A DNA stretch of 64,000 bases, taken from positions 5,474,001 to 5,538,000 of the forward strand of contig NZ_CP080519.1 of NCBI RefSeq assembly GCF_019468465.1. Reading direction: 5' to 3'. Source of the DNA: Amycolatopsis sp. DSM 110486. Lineage in GTDB: Bacteria; Actinomycetota; Actinomycetes; Mycobacteriales; Pseudonocardiaceae. The notes under the pieces were generated by a model. The model made no database searches. It saw nothing but the letters and a program-made list of their open reading frames with translations, and had not been told where the DNA came from. The translations under genes and the position numbers were made by a program. This document shows positions 35,741-43,132 of this stretch, one piece after another (the stretch's first letter is position 1; every line of letters begins with the position of its first letter).

Positions 35741-36643
35741 TCACCTCGCGCGCACACCCGAAAACGGGAATGTCCCGCCACCTGAAATCGTCACCGATCC
35801 GGTGAACACGTCACCGTCGACCGTGCCCACCACGCCGATGTCGAACCGCGCCGGATCGGTCACCACGGCGGTGAACTCCAGCCGATCACCGGCGACACTG
35901 CCCGACACGATGGGGACCGTCACGCCCAGCTGAGTGTCCACGATGGACCCAGCCACGCCGTCGGCGACGGTTTCGAGGTTCAGCACCAGCTCCTTGCTCC
36001 CCGCGGGGTGCGTGAAGGTGATGTGCCACGTCCCGTCGGCGCCGGTTTCGCCGCTGAACGGCAACGCGCCGGCCACGACCGCCTCCGCGACGACCGCCGG
36101 CGCCACACGCTCGCCCAGCACCGGCTGCCCCGGCTTCACCTCGACCCCCGCGGAGTTCAGGAACCCCGCCATCATCCGGTAGTAGCCGACAAGGAACAGC
36201 ACCTCGAGGATCGTCGCCTCATCGAGCGTCGACGCGAGCGCCGCCCATGTTTCGTCCGAGACGAACGCCGCGGTGCACAACTCGTCGGCCGCCCGCAGCA
36301 CCGCGTCGTCCTCCGGCGACCACGACGCGGCCGGGTCCGACAACGCGTTGATCTCGTCCGCCGTCGCGCCGGCGCCGAGCGCGGCGGGCACGTGGTTGGC
36401 CCATTCGTACGGCGCTTCACACCGCAGCGCGACCCGTAAGATCGCCAATTCCCGGACACGCGGGTGCAGCTTGCCTTGAGACAGCAGGTGTTCGCCGAGA
36501 CTCGACGAAGCCTTCATCAACGACGGGTTCCGCGCGAGCACCCGGATCACCTCGTCGGCACCGAGTTTCGCGAGCTTCTGCTCCTTCGGCGCCATTTCCT
36601 CCAACGGAAGCGGCGCGATCCGGGGATGGGTTGCATGAGGCAT
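35741..36643 (-). CDS. Carboxymuconolactone-decarboxylase-like protein fused to a beta domain
   Basis: 300 residues. The N-terminal part (about 1-175) is an AhpD/CMD helical domain: NPSLMKASSSLGEHLLSQGK, then LHPRVRELAILRVALRCEAP, and EVLFLVGYYRMMAGFLNS. Only one Cys of the AhpD CxxC is present (RCEAPYEWANH), so peroxidase activity is doubtful. The C-terminal part (about 195-300) is a beta-rich domain beginning ALPFSGETGADGTWHITF and ending GGTFPFSGVRAR. Both ends carry PFSG, and the first is a copy of the 17-bp palindrome (36048-36064). GGGAGGAA precedes ATG 36643, 18 bases after the TetR stop. Confidence 0.78.
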   Translation of the reverse strand: MPHATHPRIAPLPLEEMAPKEQKLAKLGADEVIRVLARNPSLMKASSSLGEHLLSQGKLHPRVRELAILRVALRCEAPYEWANHVPAALGAGATADEINALSDPAASWSPEDDAVLRAADELCTAAFVSDETWAALASTLDEATILEVLFLVGYYRMMAGFLNSAGVEVKPGQPVLGERVAPAVVAEAVVAGALPFSGETGADGTWHITFTHPAGSKELVLNLETVADGVAGSIVDTQLGVTVPIVSGSVAGDRLEFTAVVTDPARFDIGVVGTVDGDVFTGSVTISGGGTFPFSGVRAR

Positions 36644-36661
36644 GACAGGTTCCTCCCAAAG

Positions 36662-37273
36662 TCACCGATGCCGCTCGATCCCGTCGAGCGCCTTCCGCGC
36701 GTCCTCGGCGCTGAGCATCGGGTGCGAATAAAGGTCGATCAGGGCGCGTGCGAGCAGCACGTCGCCCTCGGGGCTGAACACATCGACGCCCATCGCGCGC
36801 GACACGTGCTCGTGCAGCACTGTGATCGACAGCGCCATCGCGGTGCTCACCGCCGCCCTCACTTCGGGCGCGACGTCCGGCGCGTCCGGCCGCGTCCGAT
36901 CGACGTCGGCCAGCCACTGCGCCCCCAACCGCACCATCTCGTCGAACAACGGCGCGGCGCCGCCGTCCACCAACGCCCGCGAGAGGTACGCCTGGTACGG
37001 CCCGACGGCGATCCGCGCGGCCGCCACGTGGTTGCCGCCCGCGCCCGCGAGCGCCTGGTCGTTGAGGCGGTGGATCAGCTTCACCAGGTGTGCGTCGCAC
37101 GCATCGCGCAGCGCCTGCTTGGACCCGAAGTGGTGTCGCACCAGGCCCGACGACACTCCCGCCGCCTCAGCGATGCCACGGATCGTCGCGCCCTCGAACC
37201 CGTGCTCGCCGAAGAGCTGCATCGCCGCGTCGCGGATCCGGGCGCGCGCCGTCAAGTCCTCGGGTTCGGCCAC
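36662..37273 (-). CDS. TetR-family repressor
   Basis: 203 residues from GTG 37273 with GAGGAG at 6-base spacing. A longer frame from TTG 37294 runs into the operator and is less likely. HTH IRDAAMQLFGEHGFEGATIR followed by GIAEAAGVSSGLVRHHFGSK. The C-terminal ligand domain is of the TetR_C type seen in actinobacteria. Upstream of the CMD-like gene in the same operon and divergent from another TetR gene. Confidence 0.88.
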   Translation of the reverse strand: MAEPEDLTARARIRDAAMQLFGEHGFEGATIRGIAEAAGVSSGLVRHHFGSKQALRDACDAHLVKLIHRLNDQALAGAGGNHVAAARIAVGPYQAYLSRALVDGGAAPLFDEMVRLGAQWLADVDRTRPDAPDVAPEVRAAVSTAMALSITVLHEHVSRAMGVDVFSPEGDVLLARALIDLYSHPMLSAEDARKALDGIERHR

Positions 37274-37286
37274 GGCATCCTCCTCA

Positions 37287-37322
37287 CTATACAAACGTAC
37301 AGCCGACTATACGCGTGTGTAG
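37287..37322. promoter_or_regulatory. Two tandem TetR-type operators between divergent regulators
   Basis: CTATACAAACGTACAG (37287-37302) and CTATACGCGTGTGTAG (37307-37322), both imperfect palindromes of the form CTnnACnnnnGTnnAG. They start exactly 20 bases apart (two helical turns). They cover the space between the two TetR starts and could bind either or both repressors. Confidence 0.6.
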
Positions 37323-37358
37323 CCGAGGTGGATGATCGAACGATGCGAGACTGCGCAC

Positions 37359-38018
37359 ATGGCTGAGACAGCACCAGGCCGGCCGGGCCGTCCCGCGCGC
37401 TGGTCGCGTGACGACATCGTCGAGGCGGCCCGCCGGATCGTCACGACCGAGGGCGTCGACGCGCTGACCATGCGCCGGGTCGCCCGTGAGCTCGGCTGCT
37501 CCCCGATGGCCCTCTACCGGCACGTCCGTGACAAGGACGAGCTCCTGTTGCTCCTGCTCGACCACGTCGCCGCCACACTGCCCCGGCCGACGTTGCCGGA
37601 AGACCCGCGCCGGCGCGTGGTCGTTTTGTGGCGACAGCTGCACGATGCCCTGGCAGAGCACCCGTGGGTGGTCGGCGTGCTGGCGCAGGGCGACCTGGCC
37701 GGCCCGTCCGTGCTGTGGCTGGTGGAGGAGATCCTGGCTGGGTTCGTCGCCTCCGGTCTCGCCCCCCGGCAGGCCGCCGCGGCGTATCGGATCGTCTGGC
37801 AGTACACGGTGGGCGTGCTGACCATTCGCCACGCGACGACGACGCATGCGGCCGAGCGCGACCAGGACGCGCCGCAGGTGCAACGCACCATGCTCCTCGA
37901 CGCCGACGCTGCGGAGCTTCCGTTGATCTCGTCCCTGGCCGGCGAATGGCCGCACGCTTGGGACAACTACGCCGAGGGCCTCGACGCCCTGCTGGACGGC
38001 CTCCTCGCACGCGCTTGA
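37359..38018 (+). CDS. TetR-family repressor (TetR_C class)
   Basis: 219 residues from ATG 37359. After GRPGRPARWSRDDIVEAARR the HTH is VDALTMRRVARELGCSPMAL followed by YRHVRDKDELLLLLLD. The C-terminal domain (LHDALAEHPWVVGVLAQGDL, QAAAAYRIVWQYTVGVL) resembles the TetR_C family, which includes the tetracycline repressor itself. Downstream, after a 42-bp palindrome, lies the flavoprotein it probably controls. Confidence 0.88.
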   Translation: MAETAPGRPGRPARWSRDDIVEAARRIVTTEGVDALTMRRVARELGCSPMALYRHVRDKDELLLLLLDHVAATLPRPTLPEDPRRRVVVLWRQLHDALAEHPWVVGVLAQGDLAGPSVLWLVEEILAGFVASGLAPRQAAAAYRIVWQYTVGVLTIRHATTTHAAERDQDAPQVQRTMLLDADAAELPLISSLAGEWPHAWDNYAEGLDALLDGLLARA

Positions 38019-38022
38019 CATC

Positions 38023-38064
38023 CACCTCCCCGGTTTGTGTACTAGTACGCAAACCGGGGAGGTG
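38023..38064. promoter_or_regulatory. 42-bp near-perfect palindrome covering the ribosome site of the flavoprotein gene
   Basis: Arms of 21 bases (38023-38043 and 38044-38064) differ at a single position, which would be a G-U pair in RNA. The centre is GTACTAGTAC, flanked by GTTTG/CAAAC. It begins 4 bases after the TetR stop. The right arm contains the GGGGAGGTG serving ATG 38071. It may be a TetR operator in DNA and a loopless hairpin hiding the ribosome site in RNA. Confidence 0.75.
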
Positions 38065-38070
38065 TGGTCC

Positions 38071-39672
38071 ATGAGAGACACGACGGACGTGGTGGTCGTC
38101 GGCTCCGGCGCCGCGGGGCTGGCCGCGGCGCTGGCTGCCGCCGGCTGCGGCGAGGAAGTGGTCGTGCTGGAGGCGTCGCCGCGCTGGGGCGGGTCGACGG
38201 CGGTGTCCGGCGGCCAGGTCTGGGCGCCGAACAACCACCTGCAGGCCGAAGCCGGCTTCGCCGACAGCGAGGACGAGGCCCTGGCGTACTGCCGCGCCGC
38301 CGCGCCCGGCCGCGATCCGGAGCTGGTCGAAACCTTCGTGCGGTCCGTGCCGGAGGCGGTCCGCTTCGTCGAGGAAAACAGCCCGATCCATTTCACCGTG
38401 GTCCACGGCTACCCCGACACGTTCGCCGAGCTCCCCGGCGGCAAACCCGCCCGGCACCTCGAGGCTCAGCCGCTGACCACCGACGGCTTGGGCTCGCCCG
38501 ACGAGCTCCTGTGGCCGCCGCCGTACGGCGCGGCCGTGCTCACCAACGACGAGTTCTTCGAGCACCGCATGTTCGCCGGCGGCGAGCCGCCCTTCGAGCT
38601 GATGCAGCGGCGGCTCGCCGCGGGGGAGGTCGCGCTCGGCGCAGGCCTCGTCGTCGGGCTGCTGCGCGGCTGCCGCGCCGCCGGCGTGGAGCTGGTCCGC
38701 GGTTGCCGCGTACGACGGCTGATCCGGACCGACGGGCGAATCACCGGCGTCGAGGCCGAACGGGACGGCACCCCGTGGCGGCTGCAGGCGCGCCGCGTTG
38801 TGCTCGCGACCGGCGGGTTCGAGCACGACCCCGACCTGCGTTCACAGCTGCTCGCCGGCCCGCTCAGCCACCCCGTCACCCCGCCCGTCCAGCACGGCGA
38901 CGGCCTTCGCCTGGCCGCCGACGCCGGCGCGCAGTTGTCCCGCACCGGCGAATACTGGTCCTGGCCCGCGTTCCAGGCACCCGACCGGCGCTGGCCCGAC
39001 GACGCCGGCACGCCGCAAGCCCAGCTCGTGATGGCCGAGCGCTACCTGCCGCACGTGATCTGGGTGAACGCCGCCGGCCGTCGATTCGTCAACGAGGCCA
39101 GCCACAACTGCGCCGTCTCCTTCGCCGAGCTCGACGCCAACACCCACCGCCCGCGCAACCTCCCCGCCTGGGCGATCGGCGACGCGCAGTTCCGCGCCCG
39201 CTACCCCGTCGGCGGCGTGCCGCCCCACCAGCCATTGCCGGATTGGCTTCCCAGCGCCGACAGCCTCGACAAGCTCGCCGCCCTGATCGGCATCGACGCC
39301 GCTGCGCTGCAGCACACCGTCGCCCGCTTCAACGCCGCCGTCGACGCCGGCCGCGACGACGACTTCCACCGGGGCGAAACGGCCTACGAACGCGCCTTCG
39401 GCGACACCACCGCGCCACACCCCAACCTCGGCACGGTTTCCGAGCCGCCGTTCTTCGCGCTGCCCGTGCATGCGAGCTCCGTCGGCACCAAGGGCGGCGC
39501 CCGGACCGACCACCGCGCCCGCGTGCTCGACTGGACCGGTCAGCCCATCCCCGGGCTGTACGCGGCAGGCAACGCCGCCGCGGCCGTTTTCGGGCCGGGC
39601 ACCATCGCCGGCGGCATCACCATCGCGTCCGCACTGACCTGGGGTTGGATCGCGGGGTCCGACGCGCCGTGA
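38071..39672 (+). CDS. FAD-dependent 3-ketosteroid-dehydrogenase/fumarate-reductase-like flavoprotein
   Basis: 533 residues. FAD motif DVVVVGSGAAGLAAALAAAG with GGSTAVSGGQVWAPNNHLQA, the pattern of KstD-type 3-ketosteroid 1-dehydrogenases. FAD C-terminal contact GLYAAGNAAAAVFGPGTIAG and GGITIASALTWGWIAG; substrate-domain RFVNEASHNCAVSF. The family oxidises steroid ring A or related ketones. No other steroid genes are in the window, so the substrate is open. The GGGGAGGTG ribosome site lies in the long palindrome. Confidence 0.85.
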   Translation: MRDTTDVVVVGSGAAGLAAALAAAGCGEEVVVLEASPRWGGSTAVSGGQVWAPNNHLQAEAGFADSEDEALAYCRAAAPGRDPELVETFVRSVPEAVRFVEENSPIHFTVVHGYPDTFAELPGGKPARHLEAQPLTTDGLGSPDELLWPPPYGAAVLTNDEFFEHRMFAGGEPPFELMQRRLAAGEVALGAGLVVGLLRGCRAAGVELVRGCRVRRLIRTDGRITGVEAERDGTPWRLQARRVVLATGGFEHDPDLRSQLLAGPLSHPVTPPVQHGDGLRLAADAGAQLSRTGEYWSWPAFQAPDRRWPDDAGTPQAQLVMAERYLPHVIWVNAAGRRFVNEASHNCAVSFAELDANTHRPRNLPAWAIGDAQFRARYPVGGVPPHQPLPDWLPSADSLDKLAALIGIDAAALQHTVARFNAAVDAGRDDDFHRGETAYERAFGDTTAPHPNLGTVSEPPFFALPVHASSVGTKGGARTDHRARVLDWTGQPIPGLYAAGNAAAAVFGPGTIAGGITIASALTWGWIAGSDAP

Positions 39673-39675
39673 CCG

Positions 39676-41304
39676 TCAGGCCGTCGGCCGCCCCGCGCCG
39701 GCGTAGTCGTCGCCGGGCTTGCGGTACGGGTGCACCTGCACGGCCTGGCCCGTCTGCGGGGCGTCGATCATCTGCTGGTTGCCGATGTAGAGGCCGACGT
39801 GGTGGATCTTCGTGGTGGGTTCACCGTAGAAGATCAGGTCGCCCAGCTGGGGTTCACTTACGTGGGCGACGCTGTGGAACTGCGTGTCCGCCGTGCGCAT
39901 GAGCTTCACGCCCGCGCTGCCGTACGCGGCCGTCGTCAGGCCGGAGCAGTCGAAGCCCGGATCGGGGTCGCCGCTGCCGTTGCCGCCCCACACGTAGGGA
40001 AGACCGATCTGGTCGATCGCGAAGTCGACCGCGCTCAGCACGGCGGGGTTCGGCGCCTGGCCGCTCTGCCCGACGGTGCCGTACACGTTCACTGTCGCCA
40101 GGATCCGGTGCAGCGAAACGGGCGCGCCCTGCAGCGACGAAACGGCGTTCCACCAGTCTGTCGCCAAATCGCGGCCACCCGCGCACAGTGCGCGACCCGC
40201 GGTGAGGGCGGCGTCGTCGATGTTCTGCGGATCGGGCTTGCCGCCCGACGCGCTGCGCTGCCACTTCGACCACACCGCCGGCGCCAGCTGCATCGGCCCG
40301 GACGCGTTGGCCGTCGACACGACGCGGCCGTAGAAGTCGCGGACCTCGACGGTGCCCAGCGGCTTGGTCAGCACGCCGTCGGTGCCGACGTGATCGCCCT
40401 GCGCCCGCCCGTGGTCGCTCGCGACCTTGCCGACGGCCGCGAGCGTCACCCACGACAGGTGGCACGCGGGTTGTTCCTTGGTGAGCGTGACGGTCGCCTG
40501 CGCGTACCCCGTCATCGCCCGAAGCGGGATGTCCAGCCACTGGCTCGTCTTCGACGCCCACGCGTCGAACTCACTGGGTTGCGGCACGTTCGGCTGCGTC
40601 GTCGGCACCGCCGCACTCGACGCGGCCACCGACGGCACCGGCGCCTGCGCTGACGACGACGGCTCGGCGGCCGTGGTCGCGACCTGCTCCGACCCCGGCG
40701 CGAACTGCACGGCCACCACCAGCGCCGCGACAGCCACGACGACCGCCGCGACCACCACCGCCGCCCGCCCCCGCCGCGACTTCCGCTTCCCGACCTGGGG
40801 CTTCTCGCCGTCGCCACTCAGCGGCGACAGGTGCTCCGTCATCGCCGAGGAGAACGGCGGCAGCGGCTCGACCGGAGCCGAAAACACGCGCCCGACCTGG
40901 CCGTCGCCGCTGACTGGCGACGTTTCCAAGCCGGCCTTTTCTCCATCGAGCGGCGACGCGCCACCGCTCTCGTCGCCATCCAGAGGCGACAGTCCGGCGG
41001 GTTCCCTGCTGTTGCCCTTCATCGGCGACGCCGCGATGGTCTGGTCGTCGCCATCCAACGGCACGTCAGCCTGGGCGTCGCCAGCGAGTGGCGAAAACTC
41101 GGTGCTCGCCGTGTCGTCGCCTCTGAGTGGCGACGGCTCGGTGATCTGGTCGCCATTGACGGGCGACTCGGCGCCGGCCGAGTTGTCGCCTTCAATCGGC
41201 GAAGGCCCGCTGACCTGGCCATCGCCGCTGATCGGCGACACCGCGTTCTCACCGTCGCCACCCAGCGGCGACGGCTGCGAACCGCCCGGCGACCCCGCCA
41301 TCAC
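39676..41304 (-). CDS. Bitopic cell-wall hydrolase: SP-x-x-GD repeat tail, TM, transglycosylase-like and NlpC/P60 domains
   Basis: 542 residues. The first about 165 residues are cytoplasmic by topology and consist of a degenerate 10-13-residue repeat (SPISGDGQ, SPIEGDNS, SPVNGDQI, SPLRGDDT, SPLDGEKA), each encoded by a copy of the 17-bp palindrome. Then basic KRKSRRGR, a membrane helix AAVVVAAVVVAVAALVVAVQ, and a Ser/Pro/Ala linker. A lytic-transglycosylase-like domain follows (ANASGPMQLAPAVWSKW). The C-terminal NlpC/P60 domain has catalytic Cys in GFDCSGLTTAAY and His in KIHHVGLYIGN. Start GTG 41304 overlaps the nucleoside hydrolase stop. Cleaves peptidoglycan stem peptides by family. Confidence 0.87.
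   Translation of the reverse strand: MMAGSPGGSQPSPLGGDGENAVSPISGDGQVSGPSPIEGDNSAGAESPVNGDQITEPSPLRGDDTASTEFSPLAGDAQADVPLDGDDQTIAASPMKGNSREPAGLSPLDGDESGGASPLDGEKAGLETSPVSGDGQVGRVFSAPVEPLPPFSSAMTEHLSPLSGDGEKPQVGKRKSRRGRAAVVVAAVVVAVAALVVAVQFAPGSEQVATTAAEPSSSAQAPVPSVAASSAAVPTTQPNVPQPSEFDAWASKTSQWLDIPLRAMTGYAQATVTLTKEQPACHLSWVTLAAVGKVASDHGRAQGDHVGTDGVLTKPLGTVEVRDFYGRVVSTANASGPMQLAPAVWSKWQRSASGGKPDPQNIDDAALTAGRALCAGGRDLATDWWNAVSSLQGAPVSLHRILATVNVYGTVGQSGQAPNPAVLSAVDFAIDQIGLPYVWGGNGSGDPDPGFDCSGLTTAAYGSAGVKLMRTADTQFHSVAHVSEPQLGDLIFYGEPTTKIHHVGLYIGNQQMIDAPQTGQAVQVHPYRKPGDDYAGAGRPTA
40811..41271. repeat. Twelve in-frame copies of the 17-bp palindrome inside the NlpC/P60 gene
   Basis: Copies start at 40811, 40904, 40940, 40973, 41012, 41048, 41078, 41117, 41150, 41186, 41222 and 41255. 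Spacings are 93, 36, 33, 39, 36, 30, 39, 33, 36, 36 and 33, all multiples of three. The arms TCGCC/GGCGA are conserved while the seven central bases vary (ACTCAGC, GCTGACT, ATCCAGA, TTCAATC, ACCCAGC). Confidence 0.88.
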
Positions 41305-42248
41305 CGGCCCCCGGCAAGTCTCGAAAGCACGAACTCCCGCAGCCCGTCGAGGTCGGTGTCGACAGCGACCTCGATCGGCCGTCCCGTCGGATCGATCGGC
41401 ACCGCGCGGCGATCGACGAGCGTCATTCCGCGCGCCGGCCCCGCGGTCACGTCGATGTCCACCGGGTAGGTCTCCGTCTGCAGAATCCCGGGGTTGATCG
41501 CCTCCGCGACGGCCACCGCGTCGTGCATCACGATGCCGTCGAAGCCCAGGACCTGCCGGTAGTGGGCGAGGTAGTCGGGCGTCAGCCCTTCCAGCGTCTG
41601 GCCCAGCGGCCCCGACGAGGCGAGCTTCGCCAGCCACGCGCTGTCCACGGCGCAGCGGTGCGTGAGATCGAGGGGGACCATCACGCACGGCACGTCGTCC
41701 TCGGCGATCACGCGGCGCGCGGCTTCGGGGTCGGCCCAGATGTTGAATTCGGCGACGGCCGTGCTGTTGCCGCGCGCGACGCCGCCGCCCATCAGCACGA
41801 TGCGCGAGATCTTCGACTTGACGCCGGGGTGCGCGGCGAGCAGCGCGGCGATGTTGGTGAGCGGTCCGATCGGCGCGATCGTCACCGGTTCGTCGGACGC
41901 TTCCAGCAGCGAGACCATCAGCCCCACGGCGTCCAGCGACTCCAACGGCCGCTTCGCCTCGGGCAGCGTCGCGGCGTGGCCCGAGAGCCCGTCGTTGCCG
42001 TGGACGTGGCTCGAACCGCGTTTGTTCAGGTGCACCAACGGCCGTGAAGCCCCGGCGGCGACCGGCACGTCGGGGCGGTCGCACAGCTGGAGCAATCGCC
42101 GCGCGTTGGCGGTGGTGCTGGTCAGCGGCACGTTGCCGAAGACCGTCGTCACCCCCAGCAGTTCGACGTCGGCGGAAACCGCCGCCAGCGCGATCGCGAA
42201 AGCGTCGTCGACACCGGGGTCGGTGTCGATGATCAGCTTGCTCCCCAT
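41301..42248 (-). CDS. Inosine-uridine-preferring nucleoside hydrolase
   Basis: 315 residues. Calcium-binding signature KLIIDTDPGVDDAFAIALAA (residues 4-23), VTTVFGNVPL, SHVHGNDGLSG and MGGGVARGNSTAVAEFNIWA, with a late HDAVAVA contributing catalytic His/Asp. Splits ribonucleosides into base and ribose for salvage. CAAGGGGAG precedes ATG 42248. First gene of an operon with the NlpC/P60 gene (four-base overlap). Confidence 0.92.
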   Translation of the reverse strand: MGSKLIIDTDPGVDDAFAIALAAVSADVELLGVTTVFGNVPLTSTTANARRLLQLCDRPDVPVAAGASRPLVHLNKRGSSHVHGNDGLSGHAATLPEAKRPLESLDAVGLMVSLLEASDEPVTIAPIGPLTNIAALLAAHPGVKSKISRIVLMGGGVARGNSTAVAEFNIWADPEAARRVIAEDDVPCVMVPLDLTHRCAVDSAWLAKLASSGPLGQTLEGLTPDYLAHYRQVLGFDGIVMHDAVAVAEAINPGILQTETYPVDIDVTAGPARGMTLVDRRAVPIDPTGRPIEVAVDTDLDGLREFVLSRLAGGR

Positions 42249-42301
42249 CCGTGCTCCCCTTGCCTGTGGCGGGCGTCCCTGCACAGGTTACGGTCATCGG
42301 C

Positions 42302-43057
42302 ATGACGTCGATGTGGGGTGCGCCCGCGTTGTCCCGCGTGCGTGCCTGGCGGCGGGCCCGGCGCGACCCGCACCAGGCGAAGTTCCTGACGCGTGACTCG
42401 CTGCGCTGGGTCTTGCGCAATCGGGCGTACACGCCGTGGTATCTCGTGCGGTACTTCCGCCTGCTCAAGTTCCGGCTCGCCAACCCGCACATCATCCTGC
42501 GCGGCATGGTGTTCCTCGGGAAGAACGTGGAGATCCACTGCCGTCCCGGTTACGGCCGGCTCGAGATCGGCCGCTGGGTCCACATCGGTGACGGAAACGC
42601 GATCCGCTGCCACGAGGGGTCCCTTCGCATCGGCGACAAGTCCGTGTTCGGGCGGCAGAACGTGATCAACTGCTACCTCGACATCGAGCTCGGCGCCGCC
42701 ACCCTCGTCGCCGACTGGGTGTACATCTGCGACTTCGACCACGTGACGGCCGACATCCACGTGCCCATCAAGGACCAGGGAATCGTGAAGTCGCCGGTGC
42801 GCATCGGTCCGGACACGTGGCTCGGCACGAAGGTCAGTGTCCTCAAGGGAACGCGTGTCGGCCGCGGCTGCGTGCTCGGCGCGCACGCCGTGGTCCGCGG
42901 CGACATCCCGGACTACTCCATCGCGGTGGGCTCGCCCGCGCGCGTGGTGCGCAACCGCCAAGACGACTACGCCGCCGACGCCGCCCGCCGCGAAGCCGTC
43001 GCCGACATGGCGCGCAAGGCGAACAAGGCCCTGCAGAAGACGCTCGGCGAGGGCTGA
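42302..43057 (+). CDS. Hexapeptide-repeat acyltransferase (WbbJ/LbH type)
   Basis: 251 residues. The left-handed beta-helix is seen as I-G-x-x-x-x-I repeats: LEIGRWVHIGDGNAIRCHEG, then LRIGDKSVFGRQNVIN, and VRIGPDTWLGTKVSVLKGTR, ending IPDYSIAVGSPARVVRNRQ. The likely catalytic His is in ICDFDH. O-acetyltransferases of this type decorate sugars or lipid-linked glycans at the membrane face. Basic N-terminus (RAWRRARRDPHQAKFL). Divergent from the nucleoside hydrolase. Confidence 0.85.
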   Translation: MTSMWGAPALSRVRAWRRARRDPHQAKFLTRDSLRWVLRNRAYTPWYLVRYFRLLKFRLANPHIILRGMVFLGKNVEIHCRPGYGRLEIGRWVHIGDGNAIRCHEGSLRIGDKSVFGRQNVINCYLDIELGAATLVADWVYICDFDHVTADIHVPIKDQGIVKSPVRIGPDTWLGTKVSVLKGTRVGRGCVLGAHAVVRGDIPDYSIAVGSPARVVRNRQDDYAADAARREAVADMARKANKALQKTLGEG

Positions 43058-43061
43058 CGTT

Positions 43062-43125
43062 TTGCCACTCTGCGGCGACGACCTGGTTGTCGCCGCTGAA
43101 CGGCAACTTGGCCATCCAGCGGCGA
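43062..43125. repeat. Three copies of the 17-bp palindrome between convergent genes
   Basis: 43062-43078 (TTGCCACTCTGCGGCGA), 43090-43106 (TCGCCGCTGAACGGCAA) and 43109-43125 (TGGCCATCCAGCGGCGA). They fill the 75-base gap between the acyltransferase stop (5 bases before) and the permease stop (8 bases after). Possibly a composite terminator. Confidence 0.8.
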
Positions 43126-43132
43126 CAGCCCG

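Noticed and set aside
40811..41271. The spaced palindromes as a CRISPR array
   Set aside because: Units are 17 bp with variable centres and 13-22 bp gaps that code in frame; no cas genes are present.
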